NCBI GenBank assembly: GCA_037176905.1 | Contig: JBBBWG010026547.1 | Span: forward strand, 1 to 64,000 | DNA: 64,000 nucleotides | Origin: Azolla pinnata | Lineage: Eukaryota > Streptophyta > Polypodiopsida > Salviniales > Salviniaceae | Direction: 5' to 3' | Part shown: piece after piece, positions 1 to 23,500 of the stretch | Layout of the letters: every line of letters begins with the position of its first letter | Position numbering within the stretch: the stretch's first letter is position 1 | Notes under the pieces: generated by a model | Told to the model about the DNA's origin: nothing | The model's input: only the letters and a program-made list of their open reading frames with translations | Database searches by the model: none | Made by a program: the position numbers and the translations under genes

Positions 1-249
1 ATCTGTGTGTGTGTGTATCTCTGGAGTTCCTTCTCATCCAATGCGTTGATCGATTACGGACGACACGTTTTACAACAGTATTATTGAAGAGAGAGTGCAG
101 CATAAGACAATTGCAGAACGAACGGATCAAAATCATGTCCAAATACAAGAGTTATTAATCCCATTGTATACATACAGTGGGACGCATCGACATTCCATCT
201 ACACAAGTTACTTTCATGCAATTGCTTTTCCAACCAATCCCTAAAGCAT

Positions 250-645
250 CGATGAATAATCAGAATTTCTTTCTGGCAGAGAATACCGTACGTCCCCAGA
301 TGATCATGTCCGGATCGATGATGAATAACAAGATTTTCTTTTTGCTAGAGAGCATCGTCCCTCCCCAGATGATCATGTCCGAATCGATGATGAATAATCG
401 GATCTTTCTTTCCGGCAGAGTATACCATCCCTCCCCTCCAGCAGACGATTGTATCCGAATCGATGATGAATAACGAGATTTCTTTCTGGGCAAAGAGCAC
501 CGCCCCTCCCCAGATGATCGTGTTCCGAATCGATGATGAACAACAGGATTTCCTTTCGAATGAAGGAATCCGTCCCTTCCCCCAGATGAACATGTCCGAA
601 TCGGCGATGAAGAACGGGATTCCTTCCTCCGGATGATCCATGTCT
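250..645. repeat. Degenerate tandem array, about six units of 68-75 bp
   Basis: A unit containing CGATGATGAATAAC, then a GATTTCTTTCTGG-like stretch and CCCCAGATGATCATGTCCG, recurs at about 248, 317, 385, 460, 531 and 603. Copies differ by substitutions and small indels. Short open frames run across it on both strands, but they only reflect the repeat. Bases 1-249 show no gene, only a short GT run near the start. Confidence 0.85.
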
Positions 646-675
646 AATTTTTCTTCCTCCCGAAGGGATCAGCAT

Positions 676-808
676 GCATGCATGCATTCATGATGTGGGA
701 TGTGTGTATGTATGTGCGTGTTTATGCATGTATGTATGTGTGTGTGTGTGTGTGCGTTTATGCATGTATGTATGTGTGCATGTATGTGTGCGTTTGTGCG
801 TGTATGTA

Positions 809-843
<35 letters not shown>

Positions 844-1012
844 ATGTATGCATGCATGCATGCATGCATGCATGTATGTATGCGTGCGTGTATGCATGTG
901 TGTGTATGTATGTATGTATGCGTGTGTGTATGCATGTATGCATGTATGTATGTATGCGTGCATGTATGCATGTGTGTGTATGTATGCATGCGTGTATGTA
1001 TGTATACGATGG
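676..1012. repeat. TGTA/TGCA microsatellite upstream of PPR gene 1
   Basis: An almost purely alternating purine-pyrimidine tract of TGTATG, TGTGTG and GCATGCATG steps. All frames across it give Met-Cys-Val or His-Thr-Tyr repeats, which are not protein-like. It ends about 65 bp before the PPR start codon, so it lies in the leader or core promoter. It holds many CATGCATG octamers, which are identical to the RY core bound by plant B3-domain factors; any regulatory role is inference. Confidence 0.9.
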
Positions 1013-1076
1013 CATGGCCTATCGTCTCTGTCGTGAAGGCGTTTTCTGCAGAAGATGAGGAGGGAGTGACGCGGCC

Positions 1077-3998
1077 ATGGCCATGGCCGCCTCCTTCTGC
1101 TCCCTCCACGCCTTCTTCTTCATCGCTCCGCCACAAGACATAGCCGCAGCAGCAGCAGCAAGATCCTCTTCCTCTTCCTCTTCCTCTTCCTCTCCATCTC
1201 CTCATCGTCAGAGGCAGACGCAGTTGAGCAGCAGCAGCAGCAACAGACAGCGGCAGCAGGTCCCGAGGATCCTGCTGCCTCACGAGCAAGACCAGATATG
1301 GAAGGAAGCCCAGAGGCCATCCTTCCAGGCGCTGGGCCAGGAGCTGCAGGCGCTGTGCGAGTCGTCGCAGCTGGGCCCGGCGCTGGAAACCCTAGCCGCC
1401 ATGGAGGAGCTGGGGCACGCCCCTACCAACGGCATGTACTGGTCGCTCCTGAAGGCGTGCAGGAAGCAGAAGGCGGCGGATGTGGCCATATCCCTGTACT
1501 CGAAGCTGGGAAGAAGCCAGAAGAAGGCCTTGTTGTTCGAGCCAGAGAACGTGGTCCTGGCGGAGTTCATGATCAGCGTCCTCGTCTCCTGCGGAGCCAT
1601 GGAGCAAGCCCTGGAGGCGTTCGACAGGCTGAGCCAGCAGCACAGGACCGCCTTCTCCTGGACCGCGCTCATCTCAGGCTATGTCCAAGAAGGCGAAGCA
1701 GAGCAAGCTCTGAGGCTCTACGACCTCATGCTCGAGGACGGAACGGAGCCAGAGGCGCACACCTTCGTGAGCCTGCTCCGAGCCTGCGCGCAGATGCTCG
1801 ATCTGCGCAGGGGGAAGGCGCTGCATCGCCATGCCTGGGAGAAGATGGATCGCAGGGCGAATGTGTTCATCGGGAGCGGCCTCGTCGACATGTACAGCAA
1901 ATGTGGTAGCTTGGGCGACGCCGAGGATGTGTTTGCTGCGATGCCGATGCGATGCACCGTGGCATGGACGGTGATGATGTGCGCGTATGTGGATCACGAG
2001 CAGCCGCGGAGAGCCTTGGAGCTCTATCGCCAGATGTGCGAAGAATGCATGGTGATGGATGAGAGATCCTTTGTGGTGGCTCTTCAAGCATGTTGTGCAT
2101 TGGCGAAGAACAACGAAGGAGAAGGAGGAAGAAGACGAAGGGGAAGAGCTTCCATGGATCGAGAGCTCGAAGCTTTCATGGATCGAGAGCTCGAAGCTTT
2201 CATGGATCGAGAGCTCGAAGCTTCCATGGATCGAGATCGCGAAGCTTCCATGGCTTGGAGGCGCGAATCGCTGCGGATCGGGCAGGGATTGCATGCCGAT
2301 GCTCGCAGGAAGGGCTTCTCCTCCAACGCCTACGTCCTCACCTCCTTGCTCTCCATGTACGAGAGGTGCGGAGAGCTCTCCATAGCCCAGGACCTCTTCT
2401 TCCGCTCGCCTCGGGAGAGCCCAGCTCTCTGGAACACCATGATCTCCGCCTACGTCGAGCACGACCAGCCGAACAAGGCCCTGCGCCTCTACCGATTGAT
2501 GCACGAGGAAGGCCACAAGCCGAGAGCACGGGCGATCGTCGCCGCGCTTCAAGCATGCTCCGCAATCGCCGAGAAGGAGGAAGAAGAAGAGCAAACGATC
2601 CGCGCTGATTCGATCAGAAAGATCAACAGATCCTTCGAGATGGGCAGCGCCTTGCACGATGATGCTCGCAAGCATGGCCTCGATGCCAACGGGTATGTGG
2701 TCAGTGCCCTGCTGAACATGTATGGCAAATGCGGCGCCATAGCCGAAGCGAAGCATGTGTTCAACGGCCTGGGCCCTGATCCGCATCGGCGGAGCTTGGT
2801 GGCATGGAATGCGATGCTCTCTGCACACGTGGCCCAGAAACAGAGCGAAGCGGCTTTGAAGCTCTTCGGGGAGATGCAAAGGGCCGGGGTTCATCACGAC
2901 GACATCACTCTCATCTCCCTGTTGCAGGTCTCTGGCCAGACATCGAGCATTCGCCTGTGCAGAGAAACGCACGCGAGGATCGTCTCCGAAGGCTTCGATC
3001 TGAGACCGCTTGTGGCTTTCAACCTCATCTTCGCCTTTGGCAAGTGTGCTTCCATGGCCGATGCTCAAGGTGTCTTCGATTCGCTTCCCCTTTCGAACGC
3101 GGCTCCTTGGAATGCTCTCATCTCAGGCTATGCTCTTCAGGGCAATTGGGAAAGCACCCTATACTACTTCCAGACGATGTGCCGAAGCAGCATCAGCCCA
3201 GACGATACAACCTTCCTCGCGCTTCTCGCGAGTTGTGCCAATGCTGGGCTCGTCGAAGAAGGAACCCGCTACTTCGAGTGCATGCACAACAGGTATAACA
3301 TCGTCCCAACAGTCCAGCACTATGCTCTCGTGGTGAAGCTCCTTGCATTTGCTGGAGAGTTCGATCAAGTCGAGCACATCCTTTCCGAGAAGACCCTCCC
3401 TATCAAGCCCAGCCAATCCTCCTGGTTATACCTGCTAGAAGGATGCGCCGAACATGGCAACCTTGAGCTCGCGAAGAGGGCGTTTGATCGTGCAATCGCC
3501 CTCCAACCCGTGGCAGCAGAAGCTTACCTCTTGCTCTCAAAGGCTCACTCTGATGCAGGAATGTGGGACATGGCCAATCAAGTGGATACCTTAAGGCTTA
3601 AAGCCGGGGCAAAGAAACGGCAGCTGGTTACATGGATCGAGCATGCTTCTGAGTTGCATTGTTTCGTCGAAGGCGATCATCGAAACCCATCCTATAAAGC
3701 TCTGGCTACACACTTACAGGAGCTAAGTGGGCAGTTAAGATTAGAGGGAAAAGTGGAGCTTGCTGAAGACCTGATGGCACATGATGAAAATGATCAGTCT
3801 CTGTGTAGTCATTCGCTAAAGCTGGCGTTAGCTTTTGGGCTTGCAAACAAGCAGCAGGTGATCCGGCTCCGAACGAATGCTCGCAGATGCCAACAATGTC
3901 ACAATCTCATGACTGCGATATGCCAGATGAAGCAAGTACAGATTCTATTGATCAACGATGACCGTTGTCATCATTTCAGGCATCCGTCGAATCCATAG
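1077..3998 (+). CDS. PLS-class pentatricopeptide repeat protein with degenerate DYW domain
   Basis: Intronless, 973 aa. PPR proteins of this class bind organellar RNA one base per repeat, and DYW-tailed members carry the cytidine deaminase for RNA editing. The N-terminus, with Ala and Ser runs over about residues 1-60, looks like an organelle transit peptide. PLS-type repeats follow, with typical cores such as SWTALISGYVQEG, VDMYSKCG and WNTMISAYVEH. An E/E+ region (VTWIEHASELHCF) and a DYW-like domain close the protein. In the DYW domain the zinc and catalytic motif reads H912-S-L914 where HSE is usual, C-x-x-C-H (938-942) is kept, and the protein ends at CHHFRHPSNP without the usual CSCxDYW end. 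Residues 360-391 are four 8-residue repeats (MDRELEAF-like). ATG codons at 1077 and 1083 are in the same frame; the first is used here. The family call is firm; deaminase loss is inferred. Confidence 0.95.
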   Translation: MAMAASFCSLHAFFFIAPPQDIAAAAAARSSSSSSSSSSPSPHRQRQTQLSSSSSNRQRQQVPRILLPHEQDQIWKEAQRPSFQALGQELQALCESSQLGPALETLAAMEELGHAPTNGMYWSLLKACRKQKAADVAISLYSKLGRSQKKALLFEPENVVLAEFMISVLVSCGAMEQALEAFDRLSQQHRTAFSWTALISGYVQEGEAEQALRLYDLMLEDGTEPEAHTFVSLLRACAQMLDLRRGKALHRHAWEKMDRRANVFIGSGLVDMYSKCGSLGDAEDVFAAMPMRCTVAWTVMMCAYVDHEQPRRALELYRQMCEECMVMDERSFVVALQACCALAKNNEGEGGRRRRGRASMDRELEAFMDRELEAFMDRELEASMDRDREASMAWRRESLRIGQGLHADARRKGFSSNAYVLTSLLSMYERCGELSIAQDLFFRSPRESPALWNTMISAYVEHDQPNKALRLYRLMHEEGHKPRARAIVAALQACSAIAEKEEEEEQTIRADSIRKINRSFEMGSALHDDARKHGLDANGYVVSALLNMYGKCGAIAEAKHVFNGLGPDPHRRSLVAWNAMLSAHVAQKQSEAALKLFGEMQRAGVHHDDITLISLLQVSGQTSSIRLCRETHARIVSEGFDLRPLVAFNLIFAFGKCASMADAQGVFDSLPLSNAAPWNALISGYALQGNWESTLYYFQTMCRSSISPDDTTFLALLASCANAGLVEEGTRYFECMHNRYNIVPTVQHYALVVKLLAFAGEFDQVEHILSEKTLPIKPSQSSWLYLLEGCAEHGNLELAKRAFDRAIALQPVAAEAYLLLSKAHSDAGMWDMANQVDTLRLKAGAKKRQLVTWIEHASELHCFVEGDHRNPSYKALATHLQELSGQLRLEGKVELAEDLMAHDENDQSLCSHSLKLALAFGLANKQQVIRLRTNARRCQQCHNLMTAICQMKQVQILLINDDRCHHFRHPSNP
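2154..2249 (+). repeat. In-frame 24-bp minisatellite inside PPR gene 1
   Basis: Four head-to-tail 24-bp units begin at 2154, 2178, 2202 and 2226. They encode MDRELEAF twice, MDRELEAS and MDRDREAS. The first three are nearly identical. They sit between the end of one PPR repeat (ALQACCAL) and the next (IGQGLHADARRKG), in a charged linker, so they expand the spacer and not an RNA-binding repeat. Confidence 0.93.
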
Positions 3999-4998
3999 CT
4001 GCCTCTACATTCCCCATTCAATCTCTTTTTTCCACCAAAGCATCACAGAAGTTGTCATGCTTGGATTTGCAACAAAGCTATATACAGAATTGTGAGTAAA
4101 TTTGGGACCTGCAAATCTGCAGTGGACTCAAACAGCTACTGTAATAAAAGGGTCCCACCATATGTAAGTGTACCAATATGTACAATCAATGTGTGATTAA
4201 GCAAGTCAGACAGGAACACAAACAGAAATGAAGGCTATTCTTTTGTACATGTAACGAGTTGTCACAAAAGCTCTCTCTGCCATCTTGTATCCTTGATTGC
4301 ACTGTCTACAAACCTCCCAAATCCATGGCGTACCCTATGCGTTTCAGGTCATTCGGTCCACCTGTAATTGCCACTGTACTCTACATTGTCTACAACAATG
4401 AAAAGACGTTTTATTCGGCCAGAGAAAGATAGACTATTTGGAATGTTCAGAAACAGTTCAACTCGCAGAATATTTCTTACTTCACATCATTAATCAACTA
4501 GAATGATACAAGCCTGCCAGAGCAGTGTGAACATCAGTTGTTGCAGAACAAAATGAGCCACCTATCTATCCTTTCATGGCATTGAACTGCCCACTACCCA
4601 TCAAGCTGGAGCATCATACATATCATGTTTGGGGAGAAGACACGCAGCTAGAAACCGGCGATGGATCCCTTTGGTAACCCATGTGAGAATCCCATGTTGG
4701 AATTTGTACCAGACAGATTTGATAAGCTTTGATCCTAGCTTTGCAAAGTCTCCAACTCGGGATGATGATGGATGGATTCAATCATCAAGACATGAGCAAC
4801 AAAATGTGGTAGAGCTTTTCTAACATCAATATACAGTGGATGTAACTGATGTACGCAACCGCCTCCGCCTCGAAGGGCGCTGCTCTGCCATGGTATAACA
4901 CCAGAAAACAACAAGGTCTTAACAAACAATAAAGCCAATCCTATTCCTCTACACATGACAAGCATGGAAGTGGTGGCTCACCAGGTATAGCTACAATT
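3999..4998. other. Intergenic region between convergent genes
   Basis: This is the space between PPR gene 1 on the plus strand and the 3' end of the small minus-strand gene. It should hold both 3' UTRs. I see no coding signal, only short chance ORFs, and no tandem repeat of note. An AATAAA-like signal could not be assigned with confidence. Confidence 0.6.
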
Positions 4999-6333
4999 TC
5001 ATCTTTGTTGAAGACTCCCAAGGGTGAACCATTCACCGACAGCAAAGCCTCTCCTTTCTTCGGCAATCTGACTGTCTTGGGAGTCATCCCCAGCGTCAGG
5101 TTCACATTCTAGTGTAACATAGACAGAAAACCAGTCCTCCTGATTAGCACATTCCTGGGGATAGAGAACACATATATAAAGATGCACATGGATCTTGAAT
5201 CCAACCCGTGGAGTGGTGAGATTCGAAGACGGCCTCGAGCTCTTGAAAGATTGCACGTATTTCAGGAATTCTTCATCCTCCAGCTGAGATCCACACAAGA
5301 TAATCAGTTGATGAGCAAGAAGAAGAAGAAGAAGAAGACGAAGAAGAACATAAAGCTTCTTCACCTCATCCTTCACTAGCCTGTCGGCAGCATGCATCAG
5401 ATCCTCCCTCACTGTCGATGCATTTCGTTCGTGTAAGCAGAATGTACTCATACACAATCAACATCTATGTTGAACATACACATACATTGCATATCTAGAT
5501 CATCCATGTTCAACAGACAGCCGAAACAAGAACAAAGAAACAGCGGCAACCAAGAAGAAAGATTAGATGAAGAAGGAAGGATAAGAGAGCCTCTTTCCTA
5601 GATCATCCATGTTCCACAGACAGGCCTAAACAAGAACAAAGAAAACGGAGGCAAACAAGAAGAAAGAGGAGATGAAGGAAGGATGAGAGAGCCTTTCCTG
5701 AAGATGCACCCATCGGAAACGAGCGAGGCGTGGGCTGAACCATGCTTCCCCTCTGGCTTCCTCTGCTGAGCTCGCCTCCTTTCAAGGTGCTTGGAACTAG
5801 AAAGTTAGGGTTCTCTGATACAAGCTTCGGGATTAGCTTGACAATACCACTGTCCGGATCCTTCACGTACTCCCTATCTGGACAGAATCTCTTCACGAAT
5901 TCGGACAGCGGCATCACCCTCACCTCTTCGGAGAGCATGGAGAGCGCTGTGCGAAGGCTCGTCCTGTAGCCTTCCGCTTCCGCCTCCCGTATGGCCCTTA
6001 TCGCAGTGATCCGCCTCTCAACTGAGAGGAAAACGGATGAGGAAAGGAAGACAGCGGCTGAGAAGATCTCATCAAGAAAGAAGAAGAAGAAGAAGAAGAA
6101 GAAGAAACGGATCCAGATGCACAGAACAGAGAAGAAGAAAGATCGGAAAAACCATGGCGAGACAGGGAGAGTGTACCTTCTCTGTGCTTTGCATCGCTCA
6201 TTCGCTGTTTTACTTCTTCAGACAATTGGGTCGATGGAGGAGGAGGAGGAGGAGATCTCTGAGGGGAGACGATGTTGGTGTTCTTAGGGGCAAGAGGCTT
6301 GCGAGCAGTTGCAGGCTTCCGAGGTCTCGCCAT
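4999..6333 (-). CDS. Unrecognised small basic protein, four-exon model
   Basis: Exons joined in frame at GT-AG sites: 6333-6177, 6021-5710, 5411-5365 and 5283-4999, giving 266 aa. I do not recognise the family. The N-terminus is basic (MARPRKPATARKPLAPKNTN) and is followed by six prolines. A charged helical segment follows (about residues 36-85, ending near SLRTALSMLSEE), then MPLSEFVKRFCPD, a threonine/proline-rich stretch (VQPTPRSF), a short acidic segment and a C-terminal half with FSVYVTLECEPDAGDD. The basic RKPL-type start and helix resemble small chromosome or kinetochore proteins in general layout only; this is not a family assignment. The last exon contains a 33-nt in-frame stretch with GT-AG ends (see findings). 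If exon 2 were not spliced, its frame would stop at 5603 after an intron-like hydrophobic tail, which is why I prefer splicing. Confidence 0.6.
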
Positions 6334-7659
6334 AGCTTTCTTCTCGGCGAGAAATTCAAATTTTGAAGAAGAAGAAGAAGAAAGGACAAATCGCCCACCA
6401 AGGAAATGGGCTGATCTAAATACAGAACAAATCGCCCACCAAGGGAATGAGCCCTTTTATGATAAGAGTGTGCTCAAAAATGATTGGAATGATTCAAAGG
6501 AGAATTACCAAAAGTGTGTTAGCGCTAATTAAGCCATGATTTTGATAGCCCCCCATATAATTAGGCCATCATCTCAATCGCCTAGTGTAATTAATTACTG
6601 TTGATTATGTAATATGGCTGGAGCATTCTCGAAGAAGCTACTCCATTACATTATCGATTAGCCTCTGATTTTGGCTGAATTCTAACCTCAGCAACCATAA
6701 CCTCTCATAATTATATTGGGGGCATCAAGATAATGCCTTAATTAGCACGAATGCTGATTAGGAAATAGCAATAGTAAGACTAAGCGTTACTTTGTGATTC
6801 TTAGCTTCAATCTGCGTTTATAAGACTTTGGTAAGCATTTTTTTGGTAGTTCTCCCATGATTCAAAGCAGGCGGGGGAAAACCTCATCAACCAATCTTTA
6901 CATCACCACTTGATTAATCCACATAATTAACGACACTGGAGAAGCATGTTTAAAAACTGTGAAGATAACTGAAATAGAAAGAATTGTTAAGCATTCAGTG
7001 GCAGATTCTGACAATTTTCCACTTCATTCTATGCAAGCTCAAATCTTCGCTTGTAGGCTCTTTCCAAGTGAACGATTAATCAAAGCATGAGCAATGGAAC
7101 CAGAAAAACAGTTGTGACAGTCGGATTATTCTGATTGATTCCAAATGCCAAGGGGCTTCCCAACCTCTCTTATAATACATCCAGATATGAAAGAAAGCAT
7201 ATATCCATATGCATATGGGTAAAGAAGAACAAAAAAAACAAACCTAAATACAAAACTTGTGTTTCTTTCCTCCAATGTTCTATAACAAGAATTGTGTAGC
7301 TCAAGATAGCCAGACAAAGTCCAAACGTTGCAAAACAAATTAAACCTCATCAAGTAGCAGCCGAACCTCGCGATTATATTTGAATAGATACACTCATATA
7401 AGATTTTTATGTACACTCCAAAAGGGTTGGCCCATTGTGCAGTTCCATGCACATATGACAAAGTTATATTTGCACTCAGAGACGCCGAGGACATAAAAGT
7501 CAAAACTTTGGGTAAAGGTAAGATCAAGCCTCTATGATATATATATCATTCTTCATTACCATGAACTCCTTGCTCCAGAGGGTGTGCACTTCCAGAGCAA
7601 GCCCATGTGATATCTTTCTTTACATAAATACTACATAATATACAACTCTGCTAGTTTGG
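6334..7659. other. Intergenic region, AT-rich, no gene seen
   Basis: This holds the leader and promoter of the small minus-strand gene, including a GAA-rich stretch at 6365-6383, and the 3' flank of the IRE-like kinase gene. A CAAATCGCCCACCAAGG(G)AATG sequence occurs twice, near 6387 and 6429, as a short direct duplication. No other support for a gene. Confidence 0.55.
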
Positions 7660-19844
<12,185 letters not shown>

Positions 19845-20765
19845 TTTGAAAAGTGAGCTCTGACAAGAATAAGCGCAACTCTAAGCAAGAGCGTTGCTTG
19901 AGCAGAAGCTAGCCATCACATGCTTTCCTTTCTTTGCCACACACAATCAGAAAGGAACCTGTTCTGGAAAGATTCCGTGCTCTATTATTTGTTATCAAAA
20001 TTATATGGAGTACAATCGCCCTTCTTGGTGCTCTCTCGAAGCTGAAGCTGAATATACAACCCTCCGTAATCCAGTTGGCTCCAACCAAAATTGACATGCC
20101 TCTGCCTATACCCTCGGCTGCAATTGTGGGAGCCACAGAATTGACAACTAATTCGCCTTTAGATCACTTGTCAAAGACTCAAATGATCTTCTTCCATTAC
20201 CTGGCATGGCTAAGAGAAAGATCAACCCTGTGATTCCTTATCATTCGCCATTGGTTGTGGGTTCAAATTCTTGGTAAGATTGGATGGAGAAGCCTTGCCT
20301 TTAGTTGCGCTGTTTGAAGTGAAGACAAACAACTGTTTGTGATCATTCATTCCATTGATACTTTCCGATTACCATAAGAACTGGCAGAAGTATGATCTCA
20401 ATGATCAGGTTATAGATGAATCTACTGCTCTGCGCACTACCCTGGACATTGCTTTGACATCAATGATCTACATCAAGCTAGGCACCTGGATCTCGGAGCA
20501 ATACAATTGAGCTTTTGTCATTATGGATGGATCCAGACACATCTGTTCTTCTTACTCCTTCCGAGAGCTTCGAGTCGCCTTCACGCCTGGAAGGGCGGCA
20601 TCTGTTTCACCAGAAGATCTGTATTGGAGCTTTCCGAGCACAAGAGGAGCAGAAGGGAGCTTCACTTGTGAACACAACACAAGCAAGCAATGCAAAGCAA
20701 ATCACCTAGACACTGAGACAAAGGCAGAGGGACAACTGCTTCCACCTTCTTCTTCTACTTGACCT

Positions 20766-20797
<32 letters not shown>

Positions 20798-22869
20798 TTC
20801 TTCTGCTTCAAAGCTCTGTGCGTCTACGTCGCTTCTTCTTCTCCTTCTTCTTCCTTGAGGCCCACCTGCACAAACGCTACTACAGGAAGGGGCAGAGGAG
20901 GCGCTGAGCGGACACGGCCGGCACTGTTGCAGAGCTTCTGCTGCTCCGCCTCTCTCCATCCGTTGCTGTTTCCATAACCCAGCACTCCGATACCTCCCCC
21001 TCCGCCTCCACTGCCTTTCCCCTTTTCTCTCCTTTCCTTACCGCCCCTTTATCTAGGTCGTTCCTTCCCTTGTCTTCGTCTTTTCAAGCAGCAGAAGCAG
21101 AAGCAGAAGCAGAAGCAGAGGCAGAGGCGAGCATGAGAAGCTTCGCTTGAACTTCTCTCTGCGTCCCGCGGGCTCTGAACTCAGATCCACACGCGCGCGA
21201 ACAGAAAGACGACACAGAGACAGAGAGAGGCGAGCAGAAGAAGAAGAAGAAGAAGAAGAAGAAAGAAAGAAAAGAAAAGAAAAGAAAAGAAAGAAAAGGC
21301 GTAAAGAAAGTGAAGAGCTTCTTCTTTCTTCTTTTTTCTTCTTCTCTTTTTCAAAACAAAAAGAACACACACACAAACACACTCTTTTCGGCTCCTTCTT
21401 CTTTCTTCTTCTTCTTCTGTTTTCTGCTTCAGTTTCTGCTTCAGTTTTCTGCTGTTTGTTGCTTCAGATGCTCTCCTTCAGTTTCCAGTTCTCTCTCTGC
21501 ATCTGTCTGCTCTTAGCTCAAGCAACTTATCGAGCTCCGCGTTTCGGTTAAGAAGAGGAAGGCAAACAAGGAGGAGGAGGAGGAGAAGAATCCTTCTGAT
21601 CGAGTTGCTTCTTGATGCAATCGGTCCTCGAATCGATTCCGATATTCCTGCTTTCGATCGATCCGAGAAGAAGCCTTCTGATCCGGCTACATCCTGACAC
21701 AATTGGCCCCTCGATCGATCAGATTTCTTGTCTCAAATCGATCTGATTCTTACTCCATGCAGCAGATTGCCCCCCACAACAGCACGTGGGGAGGTGGACA
21801 GGTTCGAATCTTGATAACGACCTTTTGTTGTGTTTTATGCCATGGACCTCAGCAAGCTTGATGCCAGATTTTTTTTAATTTTTTTTTCCGTCCCCCCTCG
21901 CGAATGTTTCTCTTGAACGAGGCCAGTTATCGATCTGTCTGTCTCTGCAGTACCTGTTTTGCCGAGAGAGCAGAGAATCCGTCCGAAAGCATCTCTTGGC
22001 TTGTACCACCTTTTTCGATCGAAACCTGGAACGAGGTAGGAGCCAAATGGCTCTGTTTCTGCTGACTACTGCAGACTGTATCCTCCTCCTGTATCACCGG
22101 CCCATTCTGCAATCCCAGCATTTCAAAGACGGTGGTGAGACGTCGACTACCGTCGTGTATGTGGCCATGCCCATCAGAGATCAAGCACCAGATCTGTCGA
22201 TGCAGTCGGATAAAGCAATCCGAGCTCTGCAATGTGACCTGCAGCAAAATGCATACGATCTGGATTTGAGATCTAGATTAGATATCTAGAGAGGCCAAAA
22301 AAAGAAAACGAAGAAAAAGAAAAAAAGAATTGCATCAAAAGGGCCTACTGCGGAAAAAAAAAAAAGGGGCATCGATCGGTTGTTTATCAGACTCTCCAAC
22401 AGCAAGATTTTCTGCGATGCAGTTTCCGGGAGCTTCGCTGAAGAAGGTGGCAATCGAGCACACTGCATGATCCAGGAGCCCGAAAGCACAATTACGATCG
22501 GTGCCAGAAGACCATAGAGGCTTGACGGGGGGGGGAAAAAAAAAAAAGCGTTGACGAGAGGCCGTCGGAGCGAGCAAAGAAAAAGCATCGCATGCACTTG
22601 ATCGAGACCTGAAATCCCTCTGATCGATCGATCGATCGATCTCTACACAGAAGCAGAGTGTGTCTGAAAGCCTCCAATTTTGGACACTTAAACAAAAAAA
22701 ATCTAATCCATGATGGTCATGCACATCATGCACAGCAAAAGGCCATGATAATTCTCTCGAGCAAAAGAAGGCACTAATATTTCTACAGGTGAACCTCTAC
22801 CCCAATCTCTTGGGGAGGGTATCGATGAGATTGTCGAAATGTCGTGAAAAAGCTCTCTCTGTTTGTTTG

Positions 22870-22900
<31 letters not shown>

Positions 22901-23500
22901 CACATCGGAATAAAGAAGAAAGAAGTGTATATATTATGCGATCGATCGGATCGTCTGCTTCGCGATGGTCCCAAGTCCTTGCTCTTGTGATATTGCAGTC
23001 TGTTTCTGTTTCTACTGCTTCTGCTTCGTGCATGGCCCACCCTACAGACTTTCTTTCCGGGCATAATTAGTGTTCCCAGATCGATGCTTCCCATCAATCA
23101 CAGGCCTTGGACATCTCAATCCATGTACATGAGCTCCATAATTACAAGCTCAGCGAATCCCTTTGAGCAATCGATTCAGCTTTGTTGAAAGCATTGGTCA
23201 ATCGTCTGCCTAGACTTTCGCATTGCCTCGCAACATCTATTAGGTTCCTTTGAAAAGGTATAATAATACATTTCATCTTGTTCGTTTATGATGCGAATGA
23301 TAATAATCTTGCTCTGATTTCGTCTGTCGCTTTCTTTTTCTTCTTTGTCAACTTCCTCGTTTACTATCGCATGCCTCTGGCTCTTTGCTCGACCTAGCGA
23401 TCTTCTTCATCATTTCATGTCATGATCAACTACTTCAATGGTTAGTCTCCCCATTATGTAATACGAGATCGAAGCATAAGTTAAAAGAGAGTGTTGTTGT
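19845..23500. other. Upstream region of the IRE kinase: leader, promoter and microsatellites
   Basis: A good 3' splice site (TTATTCTTGTCAG) ends 15 nt before the kinase ATG, so a 5' UTR intron is likely and the first non-coding exon should lie further upstream, possibly near 21.0-21.5 kb. Simple repeats are dense: CTT near 20768-20810, AGAAGC near 21086-21124, GAA near 21236-21265, GATC near 22622-22641 and TTA near 22873-22901. Many short ORFs here are Lys/Glu/Ser/Phe runs from these repeats. I see no protein-coding gene. Confidence 0.6.

Noticed and set aside
250-645. Evenly spaced repeats as a CRISPR-like array
   Set aside because: Units are degenerate and lack unique spacers of constant length; this is a plant tandem repeat.
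1674-3068. 464-aa open frame on the minus strand over PPR gene 1
   Set aside because: It is antisense to the PPR repeats, has no motif of its own, and the plus frame has clear PPR and DYW-like content.
20250-20290. Possible tRNA B-box (GGTTCAAATTC)
   Set aside because: No acceptor stem or A-box at the expected distance upstream.
20702-22733. Short Lys/Glu and Ser/Phe frames upstream of the IRE kinase
   Set aside because: They follow CTT, GAA and GATC microsatellites; no conserved motif or splice-consistent gene.
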